Shown one piece after another: positions 8,852-18,152 of a DNA stretch of 64,000 nucleotides (position 1 is its first letter; each line of letters opens with the position of its first letter). This DNA comes from JAGWRA01 sp035534615. Its GTDB lineage: Bacteria > Acidobacteriota > Vicinamibacteria > Vicinamibacterales > CAVVIG01. Location: the NCBI GenBank assembly GCA_035534615.1, contig DATLRO010000070.1, positions 1-64,000 of the forward strand. The letters run 5' to 3'. The translations under genes and the position numbers were made by a program. The notes beneath the pieces are model-generated. The model saw only the letters and a program-made list of their open reading frames with translations, made no database searches and was not told where the DNA came from.

Positions 8852-8881
8852 CTGGGCCCTGAGCCCGAGCCCCGAGCCACC
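8852..8881 (+). repeat. short heptamer-type repeat (GAGCCCC family)
   Basis: Between rmlC and pxpA lies GGGCCCTGAGCC followed by CGAGCCCCGAGCCAC. These are degenerate GAG-N4 units of the same kind as the longer arrays at 53369 and 62688. Confidence 0.5.
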
Positions 8882-8884
8882 ACC

Positions 8885-9646
8885 ATGCGTATTGACCTCA
8901 ATTCCGACATGGGCGAATCGTTCGGCGTCTACACGCTCGGCCACGACGCCGGCCTGATGCGGAGCATCACCTCGGCGAACGTGGCGTGCGGGTTTCACGC
9001 CGGCGATCCGTCGGTCATGCGCCGGACCGTCCGGCTGGCACGCGAGGCCGGCGTCGCCGTCGGCGCGCATCCCGGCTTTCCCGATCTCGTCGGGTTCGGC
9101 CGGCGCGATCTCGGCGTGACGCCGCAGGAGGCCGAGGATTTCATCGTCTATCAGATCGGCGCCCTGGCCGCCGTGGCGGCCGCCGAGGGGCTGCGGCTGC
9201 AGCACGTCAAGCCGCACGGCGCGCTGTTCAACATGGCGGTCCGCGACGCCTCCCTCGCCGGCGCGATCGCCCGCGCGGTCGCCGCGGTCGACCGGTCGCT
9301 GATCCTGTTCGGCCTGCCGGGCTCCGAAATCCTCGCGGCCGGACGCCGGGAAGGGCTGCGGGTCGCCGCCGAGGTGTTCGCCGACCGGGCGTATGAGCCG
9401 GACGGATCGCTGGCGTCGCGACGCAAGCCGGGGGCCGTGATCCACGACCCGGAGGCGGTCGTCGCCCGCGCGGTCCGGATGGTGACCGACCGCACCGTCG
9501 TGGCGATTGACGGCTCGGTGGTCGCGGTGGAGGCCGACACGATCTGCGTTCACGGCGACACTCCCGGATCCGACGGGCTGGCGGCGCGGCTCCGGGCCGG
9601 GCTCGCCGCGGCCGGTGTGACGGTGCAGGCGATTGGAGCGGCCTGA
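8885..9646 (+). CDS. pxpA: LamB/YcsF family protein, 5-oxoprolinase subunit A-like
   Basis: A 253-residue protein starting MRIDLNSDMGESFG, the hallmark of LamB/YcsF proteins, with the following SANVACGFHAGDP and VGAHPGFPDLVGFGRR motifs. PxpA works with PxpB and PxpC to hydrolyse 5-oxoproline to glutamate using ATP. Neither partner is adjacent, so it either pairs with distant subunits or has another role. The start is set by the conserved N-terminus; an in-frame upstream extension would be nonconserved. It is followed 18 bases later by a formamidase-like gene. Confidence 0.88.
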   Translation: MRIDLNSDMGESFGVYTLGHDAGLMRSITSANVACGFHAGDPSVMRRTVRLAREAGVAVGAHPGFPDLVGFGRRDLGVTPQEAEDFIVYQIGALAAVAAAEGLRLQHVKPHGALFNMAVRDASLAGAIARAVAAVDRSLILFGLPGSEILAAGRREGLRVAAEVFADRAYEPDGSLASRRKPGAVIHDPEAVVARAVRMVTDRTVVAIDGSVVAVEADTICVHGDTPGSDGLAARLRAGLAAAGVTVQAIGAA

Positions 9647-9664
9647 ATGGCCAGGAGGCAGACG

Positions 9665-10717
9665 ATGACGCGATGGACCGTCGGCGTGGTGATGGCCGTG
9701 GCGATTCCAGTGGCGGGGCTGGCCGCGGGCCGGCCGCGGGCCCCGCGGCGGCCGGCGTTCTACCGCCTGAACCCGACGCCGGCCACGGTGGCGTACGGCT
9801 ACTACGACGCGGCCACGAAGCCGGTGCTGCGGATCCACTCGGGCGACACGGTCGAGGTCGGCACGCTCATCACCTCGACGCCGGCGCGCCTCGAGAAGGC
9901 GGGCGTGCCGGCCGGCGAGGTCCAGTCGTCCTTGAAGTCGATCGTCGACACGGTGACCGATAAAGGGCCGGGCGGCCACATTCTCACCGGACCGATCTAT
10001 GTCGACGGCGCGGAGCCGGGCGACGTGCTGGAAGTGCAGATCCGGAAAATCCGGCTGGACCTCCCGTACGCGTACAACGCGTTCGGCCCGAAGAGCGGGT
10101 TCCTGCCGGAGGATTTCCACGAATCGCGCATGAAGATCATCCCGCTGGACCGCAAGGCGATGGTCGCCCGCTTCGCGCCGGGAATCGTCATCCCGCTGCA
10201 CCCGTTCTTCGGGAGCATCGGCGACGCGCCGCCGCCGTCCGCCGGCCGCGTCAGCAGCAACCCGCCCGGGACGAACGCCGGCAATCTCGACGACAAGCAC
10301 CTGGTCGCCGGGACCACCCCGTACATCCCGGTCCACGCGCCCGGCGCGCTGTTCCAGGTGGGGGACGGCCATGCGGGGCAGGGCGACGGCGAAGTCGACA
10401 TCACCGCCATGGAGACCTCGCTCACCGGCACGTTCCGGCTCATCGTCCGCAAGGACATGCACCTGGCGTGGCCGGAGGCGGAGACGCCGACGCGCATCAT
10501 CACGATGGGGATGGACAAGGACCTGACGACCGCGACGAAGATCGCCGTGCGGCAGATGATCGACTACCTGGTGACTGAGCGGCACCTGACGCGCGAGGAC
10601 GCGTACATGCTGTCCAGCGTCGCGGCCGATCTGTCCATCTCCGAGCTCGTCGACGGCAACGTCAACGTGCAGATGTCGATCCCGAAGGCGATTTTCACGC
10701 ACCGCGCCTCGCGCTGA
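9665..10717 (+). CDS. exported acetamidase/formamidase-family protein
   Basis: A 350-residue member of the FmdA/AmdA family, which hydrolyses formamide or short-chain amides to the acid and ammonia. Family landmarks include GPGGHILTGPIYVDGAEPGD, HPFFGSIGDAPP and the HAGQGDGEVD segment. Unlike cytosolic members, this one begins with a hydrophobic segment (RWTVGVVMAVAIPVAGLAAG) that looks like a signal peptide, so it may act in the periplasm. ATG 9665 is chosen over 9647 because AGGAGG sits six bases before it. The 3' end overlaps the convergent ogt gene by 23 bases. Confidence 0.83.
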   Translation: MTRWTVGVVMAVAIPVAGLAAGRPRAPRRPAFYRLNPTPATVAYGYYDAATKPVLRIHSGDTVEVGTLITSTPARLEKAGVPAGEVQSSLKSIVDTVTDKGPGGHILTGPIYVDGAEPGDVLEVQIRKIRLDLPYAYNAFGPKSGFLPEDFHESRMKIIPLDRKAMVARFAPGIVIPLHPFFGSIGDAPPPSAGRVSSNPPGTNAGNLDDKHLVAGTTPYIPVHAPGALFQVGDGHAGQGDGEVDITAMETSLTGTFRLIVRKDMHLAWPEAETPTRIITMGMDKDLTTATKIAVRQMIDYLVTERHLTREDAYMLSSVAADLSISELVDGNVNVQMSIPKAIFTHRASR

Positions 10718-11321
10718 CGCCGCCGGGCGCGTCGCGCCGCCAGCGGCGCTCGTGCTGCAGCAGCCACGCCTTGCGCTCCAGGCCGCCGCCGTAGTTGACG
10801 AGCGAGCCGTTCGATCCGACCGCCCGGTGGCACGGCACGATGATGCTCACCGGGTTCGCGCCGACCGCCGCGCCGACCGCCCGCGCCGCCTGCGGCGATG
10901 CGAGCTGCCTCGCGATGTTCCCATAGGACTGCGTCGACCCGGCCGGAATGGCGAGCAGCGCCTCCCAGACGCGGCGATCGAACGGCGCGCCGCGCAGGTC
11001 CAGCCTCGGCGTTCCCGGCTTCGGTCTGCGGCCCGCGAAATAGGCCTGCAGCCAGCGCGCGGCGGCATCCAGCCAGCGCGAGTCTTCGTCCACGATCTCG
11101 TGCGGCGGAAACCAGCGCGCCAGCCGCGCGTTCAGCCGCTCCATCCGCTCGGGCTTCCGGAACTCGAGCGCGCAGAGTCCGTGCCGCGACGCGAGCAGCA
11201 GCACGTCGCCGATCGGGGTCGGACAGGTCCCCCGGGCCAGCCGTTCGTGACGCGCCGCCTGCGTGGAATCGGCCCGGCCGGCCGGCCGGGTTGACGGCCT
11301 GCGCTTCCGCGGAGTACCCAT
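10695..11321 (-). CDS. ogt: methylated-DNA--protein-cysteine methyltransferase
   Basis: A 208-residue suicide repair protein that takes the alkyl group from O6-alkylguanine or O4-alkylthymine. The catalytic motif is IIVPCHRAVGSNGSLVNYGG with the acceptor Cys, preceded by a helix-turn-helix part (SYGNIARQLASPQAARAVG). About 25 basic residues precede the conserved domain. GGAAGGGA lies before the ATG. Its last 23 bases overlap the convergent amidase gene. Confidence 0.93.
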   Translation of the reverse strand: MGTPRKRRPSTRPAGRADSTQAARHERLARGTCPTPIGDVLLLASRHGLCALEFRKPERMERLNARLARWFPPHEIVDEDSRWLDAAARWLQAYFAGRRPKPGTPRLDLRGAPFDRRVWEALLAIPAGSTQSYGNIARQLASPQAARAVGAAVGANPVSIIVPCHRAVGSNGSLVNYGGGLERKAWLLQHERRWRRDAPGGVSARRGA

Positions 11322-11467
11322 GAGCGGTCCCTTCCGTTCGACTGACGCGTGCCGGCCGGCATGATATCAGGGCCAGGGCCGTCACCGCGCCGGGAAGCAC
11401 GGGGCGGCCATCGAATCGCCGGTATCGGCCGCCCGCGCGACCGGCCTCCGGCCGGAGTCCGCATCCC

Positions 11468-14275
11468 ATGTCCTCACGATCTTCCGGGTCCGACCCTCGC
11501 ACGGCGGCACGGACGCCGCCCGCCGGCGCCGACGGCGGCGCACGACCGGCCGCGTGGCATCTGATGGAGGTGCAGGACGTGTGCGCGGCGCTCGGGACCA
11601 GTCCCGCGCAAGGCCTGGATCCGGAGGAGGCGCAGGCCCGGCTGGCCCGCGACGGCGCCAACGAGATCGACGAGCGCGAGGGCCGGCGCCTGCCGGCGCT
11701 GCTCTGGGATCAGATCGGCAGTCCCCTGATCCTGCTGCTCGTGGTCGCCGCGGCCGTGTCGGCCGCGCTGGGCGACATCAAGGACGCCATCGCCATTGCC
11801 GTCATCCTGGTGCTCAACGCCGGGCTCGGCATCGCCCAGGAATACCGCGCCGAACAGGCGCTGGCGCTGCTGAAGCGCATGGCGGTGCCGCACGTGACGG
11901 TCCGTCGCGGCGGCCGCGTGCTCGACACGTCCGCCCGCGAGCTGGTGCCCGGCGACATCGTCCTGCTCGACGCCGGCGGCCGGATTCCGGCCGACGGCCG
12001 GGTGATCGAGTCGGCCAGCCTGCGCATCGAGGAGTCGGCGCTCACCGGCGAGTCGGAGCCGGTCGACAAGGATCCGGCCCGCCTGGCGCAGGACGCGTCG
12101 ACGATCGCCGACCGCCGCAATATGGCCTACATGGGGACCGCCGTCGTGTACGGGCGCGGCGCGATCGTGATCACCGGGACCGGCATGCGGACCGAGCTGG
12201 GACGGGTGGCCGGCCTCATCCGGGCGGTCAAGCCGCAGGCGACGCCGCTGCAGCGCCGGCTGGACGACCTCGGACGGCGTCTCGCGCTGCTGGCGCTCGT
12301 GCTCGTGGCCGTCCTCTTCGGCGTCGGCCTCGCCCGCGGCGAAAACATCACGCTGGTGTTCCTGACGGCCGTGAGTCTGGCCGTGGCCGCCGTGCCCGAA
12401 GGCCTGCCGGCGGTCGTGACGATCGCGCTGGCGCTGGGCGCCCGGCGGATGCTGCGGCGCCAGGCGCTGATCCGCCGGCTGACCGCGGTCGAAACCCTGG
12501 GCGCCGTGACGGTCATCTGCAGCGACAAGACCGGCACCCTCACCGAGAACCGGATGACGGCGACGATCGCCGAGCTGCCTGGACGCCGGCGCGATCTCAC
12601 GTCGGACGACGCGGAGGCGGACGATCGGGGACTGGCGCTGCTCCTCGTCGGTGGCGCCCTGTGCAATGACGCGCGGCCCGCGGACGAGACCGGCGGCGGC
12701 ACGGTTCTGGGCGATCCGACCGAGGTGGCGCTGGTGCGGGCGGCCGCCCGCCTCGGCTTCCACAAGGCGGCGCTCGAACGGGCCCTGCCGCGCGTCGACG
12801 AGATCCCGTTCGATTCGACGCGCAAGCGGATGACGACGGTGCACCGGACCGCGTCCGGGCCGGCGAGCCCGGCCGGCGACCTGCTGGCCGGCTCGCCGTG
12901 GGTGGCGTTCACGAAGGGTGCGGTCGAGTCGGTGCTCGGCCGGTCGGCGTCGATCCGGATCGACGGCCGCGACGAGCCGATGAGCGACGTCTGGCGCGCG
13001 CGGATCCAGGAGGCGCACGATCGTCTCGCCGCCGACGGGATCCGCGTGCTCGCCGTGGCGTTCCGGTTGCTCGCCGCCGACCCGCCGCCGGACACGCTCG
13101 AGCGCGATCTGACGTTTGCCGGAATGATCGGCCTGATCGACCCGCCGCGGGCGGCGGTGCGCGCGGCGATCGGCATCTGCCGGGGCGCCGGCATCCGGCC
13201 GGTGATGATCACCGGCGACCATCCGCTGACCGCGGCTGCCGTGGCGCGCGCGATCGGCCTCCCGTCCGACGGCGCGGTGGTGACCGGCGCCGAGCTGATG
13301 CGCGTGCCGGAAGCCGAGCTCCCCGCGCTCGTCGCGCGCACCGGCGTGTACGCCCGGGTGCAGCCGGAACAGAAGCTGGACATCGTCCGGGCCCTGCAGG
13401 CGCAGGGGCACGTCGTCGCGATGACCGGCGACGGCGTCAACGATGCGCCGGCGCTGAAGCGGGCGGACATCGGGGTCGCGATGGGGATCACCGGCACCGA
13501 CGTCGCCAAGGACGCGGCCGACATGGTGCTCCAGGACGATGACTTCTCGACGATCGTGGCGGCCGTCGAGGAAGGGCGCGTCATCTTCGACAACATCCGC
13601 AAGTTCGTGCGCTTCATCCTGGCGAGCAATTTCGCCGAGATCCTGGTGATGCTGGCCGGCCCGGCGCTCGGGATGCCGCTGCCGCTGCTGCCGGCCCAGA
13701 TTCTGTGGATCAACCTGCTGACCGACGGGCTGCCCGCGCTGGCGCTCAGCGTGGAGCCGGCCGAGCCGGACACGATGCGGCGTCCGCCGTATCCGCCCGG
13801 CGCCGGCATCTTCGACACGGCGATGTGGCGGCACATCATCTGGGTCGGGCTGCTGCTCGGCGCGGTCAGCGTGCTGCCCGGGTACTGGCGGTGGGCGCAC
13901 CGGCAGGCCTCGTGGCAGACGATCGTGTTCACGACGCTGACGCTGGGCCAGCTCGCGCAGGCGCTCGCCGTCCGGTCGTCGCGCCAGTCGCTGGTCGAGG
14001 CCGGCCTGTTCTCGAACCGCCCGCTCGTGGCGTCGGTCGCCGCGATGGCGCTGCTCCAGCTGTCCGTCATCTACGTGCCGGCCTTCCGGAGCGTGCTCGG
14101 CACGGTGCCGCTGTCGGCCGGCGACCTCGGCCTCTGCGTCGGGCTGAGCGTTGTGATCCTGCTGGCGGTGGAAGCGGACAAGATGGTGGCACGGTTCAGG
14201 CACAAGCGGCGCGAGGAGGTGGAAATGGAGGAAGGAAGAAGGAAGAAGGAACGAGGAACGAGGAATGAGGAATGA
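11468..14275 (+). CDS. P2A-type cation-transporting ATPase (Ca2+-pump like)
   Basis: A 935-residue P-type ATPase. The phosphorylation site is CSDKTGTLTEN with D353. The actuator loop has ALTGESEP, and the hinge MTGDGVNDAPALKRADIG is intact. Membrane helix 4 carries PEGLPAVVTIALALG and helix 6 carries NLLTDGLPALALS, both of the Ca2+ (SERCA/PMCA) group rather than heavy-metal or K+ pumps, so it probably exports Ca2+ or Mn2+. The last 20 residues (Glu/Arg/Lys rich, ending RGTRNEE) are encoded by a purine-rich run and heptamer array that also supplies the stop codon. They are probably not part of the ancestral protein. Confidence 0.92.
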   Translation: MSSRSSGSDPRTAARTPPAGADGGARPAAWHLMEVQDVCAALGTSPAQGLDPEEAQARLARDGANEIDEREGRRLPALLWDQIGSPLILLLVVAAAVSAALGDIKDAIAIAVILVLNAGLGIAQEYRAEQALALLKRMAVPHVTVRRGGRVLDTSARELVPGDIVLLDAGGRIPADGRVIESASLRIEESALTGESEPVDKDPARLAQDASTIADRRNMAYMGTAVVYGRGAIVITGTGMRTELGRVAGLIRAVKPQATPLQRRLDDLGRRLALLALVLVAVLFGVGLARGENITLVFLTAVSLAVAAVPEGLPAVVTIALALGARRMLRRQALIRRLTAVETLGAVTVICSDKTGTLTENRMTATIAELPGRRRDLTSDDAEADDRGLALLLVGGALCNDARPADETGGGTVLGDPTEVALVRAAARLGFHKAALERALPRVDEIPFDSTRKRMTTVHRTASGPASPAGDLLAGSPWVAFTKGAVESVLGRSASIRIDGRDEPMSDVWRARIQEAHDRLAADGIRVLAVAFRLLAADPPPDTLERDLTFAGMIGLIDPPRAAVRAAIGICRGAGIRPVMITGDHPLTAAAVARAIGLPSDGAVVTGAELMRVPEAELPALVARTGVYARVQPEQKLDIVRALQAQGHVVAMTGDGVNDAPALKRADIGVAMGITGTDVAKDAADMVLQDDDFSTIVAAVEEGRVIFDNIRKFVRFILASNFAEILVMLAGPALGMPLPLLPAQILWINLLTDGLPALALSVEPAEPDTMRRPPYPPGAGIFDTAMWRHIIWVGLLLGAVSVLPGYWRWAHRQASWQTIVFTTLTLGQLAQALAVRSSRQSLVEAGLFSNRPLVASVAAMALLQLSVIYVPAFRSVLGTVPLSAGDLGLCVGLSVVILLAVEADKMVARFRHKRREEVEMEEGRRKKERGTRNEE

Positions 14276-14412
14276 GGAATGAGGAATGAGGAACGAGAGA
14301 CGAGAGGTGAAGTGCGAGAGGTGAAGTGCCAGGAATGTGTCCGAACTCTTCACTCTTCACTCTTCACTCATTCCTCATTCCTCATTCCTCATTCCTGTTC
14401 CTCATTCTTCCC
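14249..14412. repeat. inverted heptamer arrays between convergent genes
   Basis: The left part (to about 14330) is a run of 7-base units reading GAACGAG, GAATGAG (several) and AGGTGAA/GTGCGAG on the plus strand. The right part (from about 14346) reads CTTCACT and CCTCATT units, which are the same heptamers on the minus strand. The arms can pair over 25 or more bases to form a long hairpin. Stop codons of both flanking genes lie inside it. Confidence 0.9.
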
Positions 14413-15334
14413 TTCCTTCCACCGGCGACACGAACGTGCGCGGCTTGATGGCGAGGACGGAGCAGCGGAGCCCCTGCAGGGCGCGCTCCGCCGTGTTGCC
14501 GATCAGCAGGCCGCTGATCCGCGTGCGGGCGACCGTTCCCATCACGACGAGATCGACGCGCTTCGTCCGGGCGACCCGCGGAATGATCCAGCCGGCGTCG
14601 CCGCGGACCAGCAGGGACTGCGCGTCCGGCAGCCGGTCGCCGGCACGCGCCAGCAGATCCGCGAACGCGTCCCGGGCCATGCGCCGCACCGCCTCCACGT
14701 AGCCGCGCAGCTCGGCCGGTTTCATGTAGCTGCGGAGCAGGTCGGCGCCGAACGGCGCCCAGGCGTGGAGCACGAACAGGGCGGCCCCTTCCGCGCGGGC
14801 GATCCCGCCCGCCAGTTCCAGCACCTTCAGGTTCAGCTCGTCGTGCGCCGGGTCGCCGGCCGCCGGGTCGACGGTCGCCAGCACCCGCTTGAGGGGCCGG
14901 CCGTCCGGCGTCCGGACCAGCCAGACGGGGCAGGGGCACTGGCGCAGGAGCTGCATGTCGACCGGCCCGTAGCGCTTGCCGTCGTTCGCACCCGTGCCGT
15001 GCGACCGCATCACCAGATCGTGACCGTGCGCCAGGACGTCGCGGATCAGCGCGATCGCCGGCCGGCCGCGCCGCACGTCGGCCGTCACGTCGAGGCCGCG
15101 GGCCTCGAGGCCGGCCCGGATGCGCGCGAGCTCGTCCTGCGGCCGCTGGACGAGCCGCTGCCGGATCTCGTCCGACAGGAGGGCGCGCGCCGGCTCAGGC
15201 GCCTCGGCGACCACGGCCATCAGGTGCAGGCGGGCGCCGTCCGATCGGGCCAGCGCGACCGCCCGATCGAGCGCGGGCTGGTCCTTCCAGGCGGTGTCGA
15301 CCTGCACGAGGATGTCCTGGAAGGGAACCGCCAT
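14402..15334 (-). CDS. tandem universal stress protein
   Basis: A 310-residue protein made of two UspA domains, roughly residues 1-143 and 148-300, similar in plan to UspE. The second domain has the nucleotide-binding-type end VVMGTVARTRISGLLIGNTA, while the first lacks a clear G-x2-G-x9-G(S/T) motif. It is cytosolic and likely a stress-related binding protein with no known reaction. It starts seven bases after the acyl-CoA ligase gene on the same strand, so the two are an operon. The C-terminal EGREE and the TGA come from the heptamer array. Confidence 0.88.
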   Translation of the reverse strand: MAVPFQDILVQVDTAWKDQPALDRAVALARSDGARLHLMAVVAEAPEPARALLSDEIRQRLVQRPQDELARIRAGLEARGLDVTADVRRGRPAIALIRDVLAHGHDLVMRSHGTGANDGKRYGPVDMQLLRQCPCPVWLVRTPDGRPLKRVLATVDPAAGDPAHDELNLKVLELAGGIARAEGAALFVLHAWAPFGADLLRSYMKPAELRGYVEAVRRMARDAFADLLARAGDRLPDAQSLLVRGDAGWIIPRVARTKRVDLVVMGTVARTRISGLLIGNTAERALQGLRCSVLAIKPRTFVSPVEGREE

Positions 15335-15341
15335 GCGCCCC

Positions 15342-17033
15342 TCACGCCTTGCCGGCGGCGAGGGCGCGGCGCAGCACCTTGCCGACCATCGTCTTCGGGA
15401 GGCTGTCGCGGAACTCGATCTGGGTCGGCACCTTGTAGGGTGCGAGCTGCTGCTTGCAGAAGGCGCGCAGCTCGGCGGCCGTCACGGTCTGGCCGGGGCG
15501 CCGCACGACCCAGGCCTTCACCGTCTCGCCCCGCACCGGGTCGGGCACGCCGGCCACGCCGACCTCCGCGACGGCGGGATGCGAGGCGATCACCTCCTCG
15601 ATCTCGCGCGGCCACACCTGGTAGCCGCTCGTCTTGATCAGGTCCTTCTTCCGATCGACGATGAACAGGTAGCCGTCCGTGTCCAGATAGCCGAGGTCGC
15701 CGGTGTGCAGCCAGCGGCCGCCGTCGGCATGGTCGCGCAGCACCTGCGCGGTCTCCTCCGGCTGCTGCCAGAAGCCGAGCATGAGCTGCGGCGCGCGGAC
15801 GGCGATCTCCCCGATCTCGTTGACCGGCAGCGTCTGCGTCCCCTGCTCGACGTCGAAGATCCGGACCTCGACGTCGGGCAGCGGCAGGCCCACCGACCCG
15901 AGCTTGTTCGGCCCCCGCAGCGGGTTCACGGTGCAGGCCATCATCGCCTCGGTCAGCGAATAGCCCTCGATCAGCCGCCCGCCGGTGAGCGCCTCGAAGC
16001 GCTTCCGGGTCTCGGCCAGCAGCGGGGCGGCCCCCGAGAACGAGATCTTGATCGAGCTGAAATCGACCTTCCGCTTCTGCACGTCGGGATGGTTCAGCAT
16101 CACGATGAACAGGGTCGGCACGCCGGTGAAGAACGCGGGACGGACGCGGTCGATGGTCTTCAGCAGATCGTGGGTGTCGCGGGGATCCGGCACGAGCGCC
16201 AGCGGGGTGTGCGACACGACCGCCAGGCTCTGCACGCCGACGTTGGCGTACACGTGGAACAGCGGCAGCGGCAGCATCACCACGTCCGTCCAGTCGACGA
16301 AGATCGCCCGGTTCCACGCCAGCAGCTGCAGGCCGGCCTGCACGTACGCGTGATGCGACCCCAGGACCCCCTTGGCCATGCCGGTCGTGCCGCCGCTCAT
16401 CAGCAGGACGGCCGGGTCGTCCGGCGCGGGCCGGATGGCCGGCGTCTCCCCGCCGGGCTCCGCCAGGACCTGCGCGAACCAGTGATCGCCCGGCTCGAGC
16501 TCGATCCGGTGCCCGCCCGCTTTCTCCTTGAACAGCGTGAACAGCAGCCGCAGCGCCGGCGGCAGGTATTCCTTGATGTTCGTCGCGATGATCGTCTCGA
16601 CGGCGCTGACCGGCTGGAGCGACTTGATCCGGTTGTAATACGGCGTCAGCACGACCACCACCCGCGCGCCCGATTCCTTCAGCGGCCCCTCGAGCTCGGC
16701 GGCGGTGTACGTCGGGTTGAGCGGAAACACGACCGCCCCCGCCTTCCAGGCGCCGAACTCGGCGATCAGGAACTGCGGGCAGTTCGGCAGCATCAGCGCG
16801 ACCCGGTCGCCGCGCCTGATCCCGGCCGCCGCGAGCGCGGCGGCGAACCGGTCGCTCAGCCGATCGATCTCGCCGTAGGAGACGCGCCGCCCCTTGAACA
16901 GCACGGACGGATGGTCCGGCCGGGCGTCCGCGGTGTCCCGCAGGTAGTCGACGAGCGTGCGGGCGGGATACGGTGCCAGCGTCTGCGGCACATCACGGTC
17001 GTAGCTCGTCAGCCAGGGCCTGGTGTCCGTCAT
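15342..17033 (-). CDS. long-chain fatty-acid--CoA ligase
   Basis: A 563-residue AMP-forming acyl-CoA synthetase. It activates fatty acids to acyl-adenylate and then acyl-CoA. The P-loop-like motif LLMSGGTTGMAKGVLGSHH is present, as are the ATP-binding GYSLTEAMMA, WLHTGDLGYLDTDGYLFIVD and the C-terminal catalytic-Lys region LPKTMVGKVLRR. Length and order match FadD. TATAAT on the minus strand at 17109-17104 is a likely -10, leaving a leader of about 60 bases. The tandem Usp gene follows directly. Confidence 0.92.
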   Translation of the reverse strand: MTDTRPWLTSYDRDVPQTLAPYPARTLVDYLRDTADARPDHPSVLFKGRRVSYGEIDRLSDRFAAALAAAGIRRGDRVALMLPNCPQFLIAEFGAWKAGAVVFPLNPTYTAAELEGPLKESGARVVVVLTPYYNRIKSLQPVSAVETIIATNIKEYLPPALRLLFTLFKEKAGGHRIELEPGDHWFAQVLAEPGGETPAIRPAPDDPAVLLMSGGTTGMAKGVLGSHHAYVQAGLQLLAWNRAIFVDWTDVVMLPLPLFHVYANVGVQSLAVVSHTPLALVPDPRDTHDLLKTIDRVRPAFFTGVPTLFIVMLNHPDVQKRKVDFSSIKISFSGAAPLLAETRKRFEALTGGRLIEGYSLTEAMMACTVNPLRGPNKLGSVGLPLPDVEVRIFDVEQGTQTLPVNEIGEIAVRAPQLMLGFWQQPEETAQVLRDHADGGRWLHTGDLGYLDTDGYLFIVDRKKDLIKTSGYQVWPREIEEVIASHPAVAEVGVAGVPDPVRGETVKAWVVRRPGQTVTAAELRAFCKQQLAPYKVPTQIEFRDSLPKTMVGKVLRRALAAGKA

Positions 17034-17137
17034 GGCAATGGCGCGAAACTCCCGGCGGGAAGGCCCCGGCCGGGGCGAGGGCGGGAGCGGAACGCGAGCC
17101 TCGATTATACGCCCGGCGGCGGCGGCGCGGGCGGGCG

Positions 17138-18136
17138 TCAGGCGGCGTTGTCGTAGGCCGAGGCGACCTGCGGCGCGAGCAGCATCAGCAGCAACGCCTT
17201 CTGGGTGTGGAGGCGGTTGTCGGCCTGCTCGAAGACGAGCGAGACGGGGGAGTCCAGCACCTCGGCGCTCACTTCCTCGCCGCGGTGCGCCGGCAGGCAG
17301 TGCAGGAAGACGGCGCCCGGCGCGGCGGCCGCCATCAGGCGGTCGTTCACCTGGTACGCGGCGAAGCGCGCCCGGCGGACCGCCGCTTCTTCCTCCTGGC
17401 CCATGGAGGTCCAGACGTCCGTGTACACCGCGTCGGCCCCCGCCACCGCCTCGAACGGATCGGTGAACAGACGCACCGCGCCGCCGTCGCGGGCCACGTC
17501 GCGCGTCTCACGGACGACCGCCGCGGACAGCGCGTAGCCGGCCGGGCTGGCGACGTGCACGCGGACGCCGAGCATGGCGCCGGCGTGCGCGAGCGACGCC
17601 GCCACGTTGTTGCCGTCGCCGACGAAGGCGATCGTCCGGCCCGCCCACGTGCCCCAGTGCTCGCGCAGCGTCAGGAAATCGGCCAGCGCCTGGCACGGGT
17701 GCTCCTGATCGGTCAGCGCGTTGACGATGTGCAGGTCGGGCGCCGTGGCGGCGAACGCGTCGAGCACCTGCTGGGAGAATGTCCGGATGACGATCGCGTC
17801 GACCCACTGCGCCAGGTTCCGGGCGACGTCGGCCAGCGACTCGCGCTGGCCCAGCGCCACTTCCGGCTGGAGGTCGAGCACCTGGCCGCCGAGCTCGTGC
17901 ACGGCGATCTGGAACGTCGAATGCGTCCGGAGCGACGGCTTGTCGAACAGCAGCGCGACGTGGCGCCCGCCGAGCGCGTGCGCGGTCAGCACCTGGCGGC
18001 CGCGCCGCCGGTCGTCCTTGAGCTGCGCCGCCAGCCGCAGGCAGCGCGCGAGATCCTCCGGCCTGAAATCGAGGATCGACAGGAAGTCCTTCTTCAGGCC
18101 GCCGAGCGACGCCACACCGAGGCCTCTGCTGGTCAT
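17138..18136 (-). CDS. argF: ornithine carbamoyltransferase
   Basis: A 332-residue enzyme that joins carbamoyl phosphate to ornithine, giving citrulline. The carbamoyl-phosphate loop is FDKPSLRTHSTF (family usual SxRTR; here the second Arg is His). The HPCQALADFLT and HCLPAHRGEEV motifs identify ornithine rather than N-acetylornithine transcarbamylase. It is the last gene of the minus-strand arginine operon, 16 bases after argJ. GGAGG lies nine bases before the ATG. Confidence 0.93.
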   Translation of the reverse strand: MTSRGLGVASLGGLKKDFLSILDFRPEDLARCLRLAAQLKDDRRRGRQVLTAHALGGRHVALLFDKPSLRTHSTFQIAVHELGGQVLDLQPEVALGQRESLADVARNLAQWVDAIVIRTFSQQVLDAFAATAPDLHIVNALTDQEHPCQALADFLTLREHWGTWAGRTIAFVGDGNNVAASLAHAGAMLGVRVHVASPAGYALSAAVVRETRDVARDGGAVRLFTDPFEAVAGADAVYTDVWTSMGQEEEAAVRRARFAAYQVNDRLMAAAAPGAVFLHCLPAHRGEEVSAEVLDSPVSLVFEQADNRLHTQKALLLMLLAPQVASAYDNAA

Positions 18137-18152
18137 GCGGTCACGCCTCCGG

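Noticed and set aside
11474..14353. Very long open frames antisense to the P-type ATPase, the M14 peptidase (3156-6095), the arginine genes and others
   Set aside because: They mirror strongly GC-biased real genes, have Arg/Pro/His-rich low-complexity translations and no recognisable domains.
14249..14412. CRISPR array or coding minisatellite
   Set aside because: Units are seven bases without spacers, and the arms are inverted between convergent genes.
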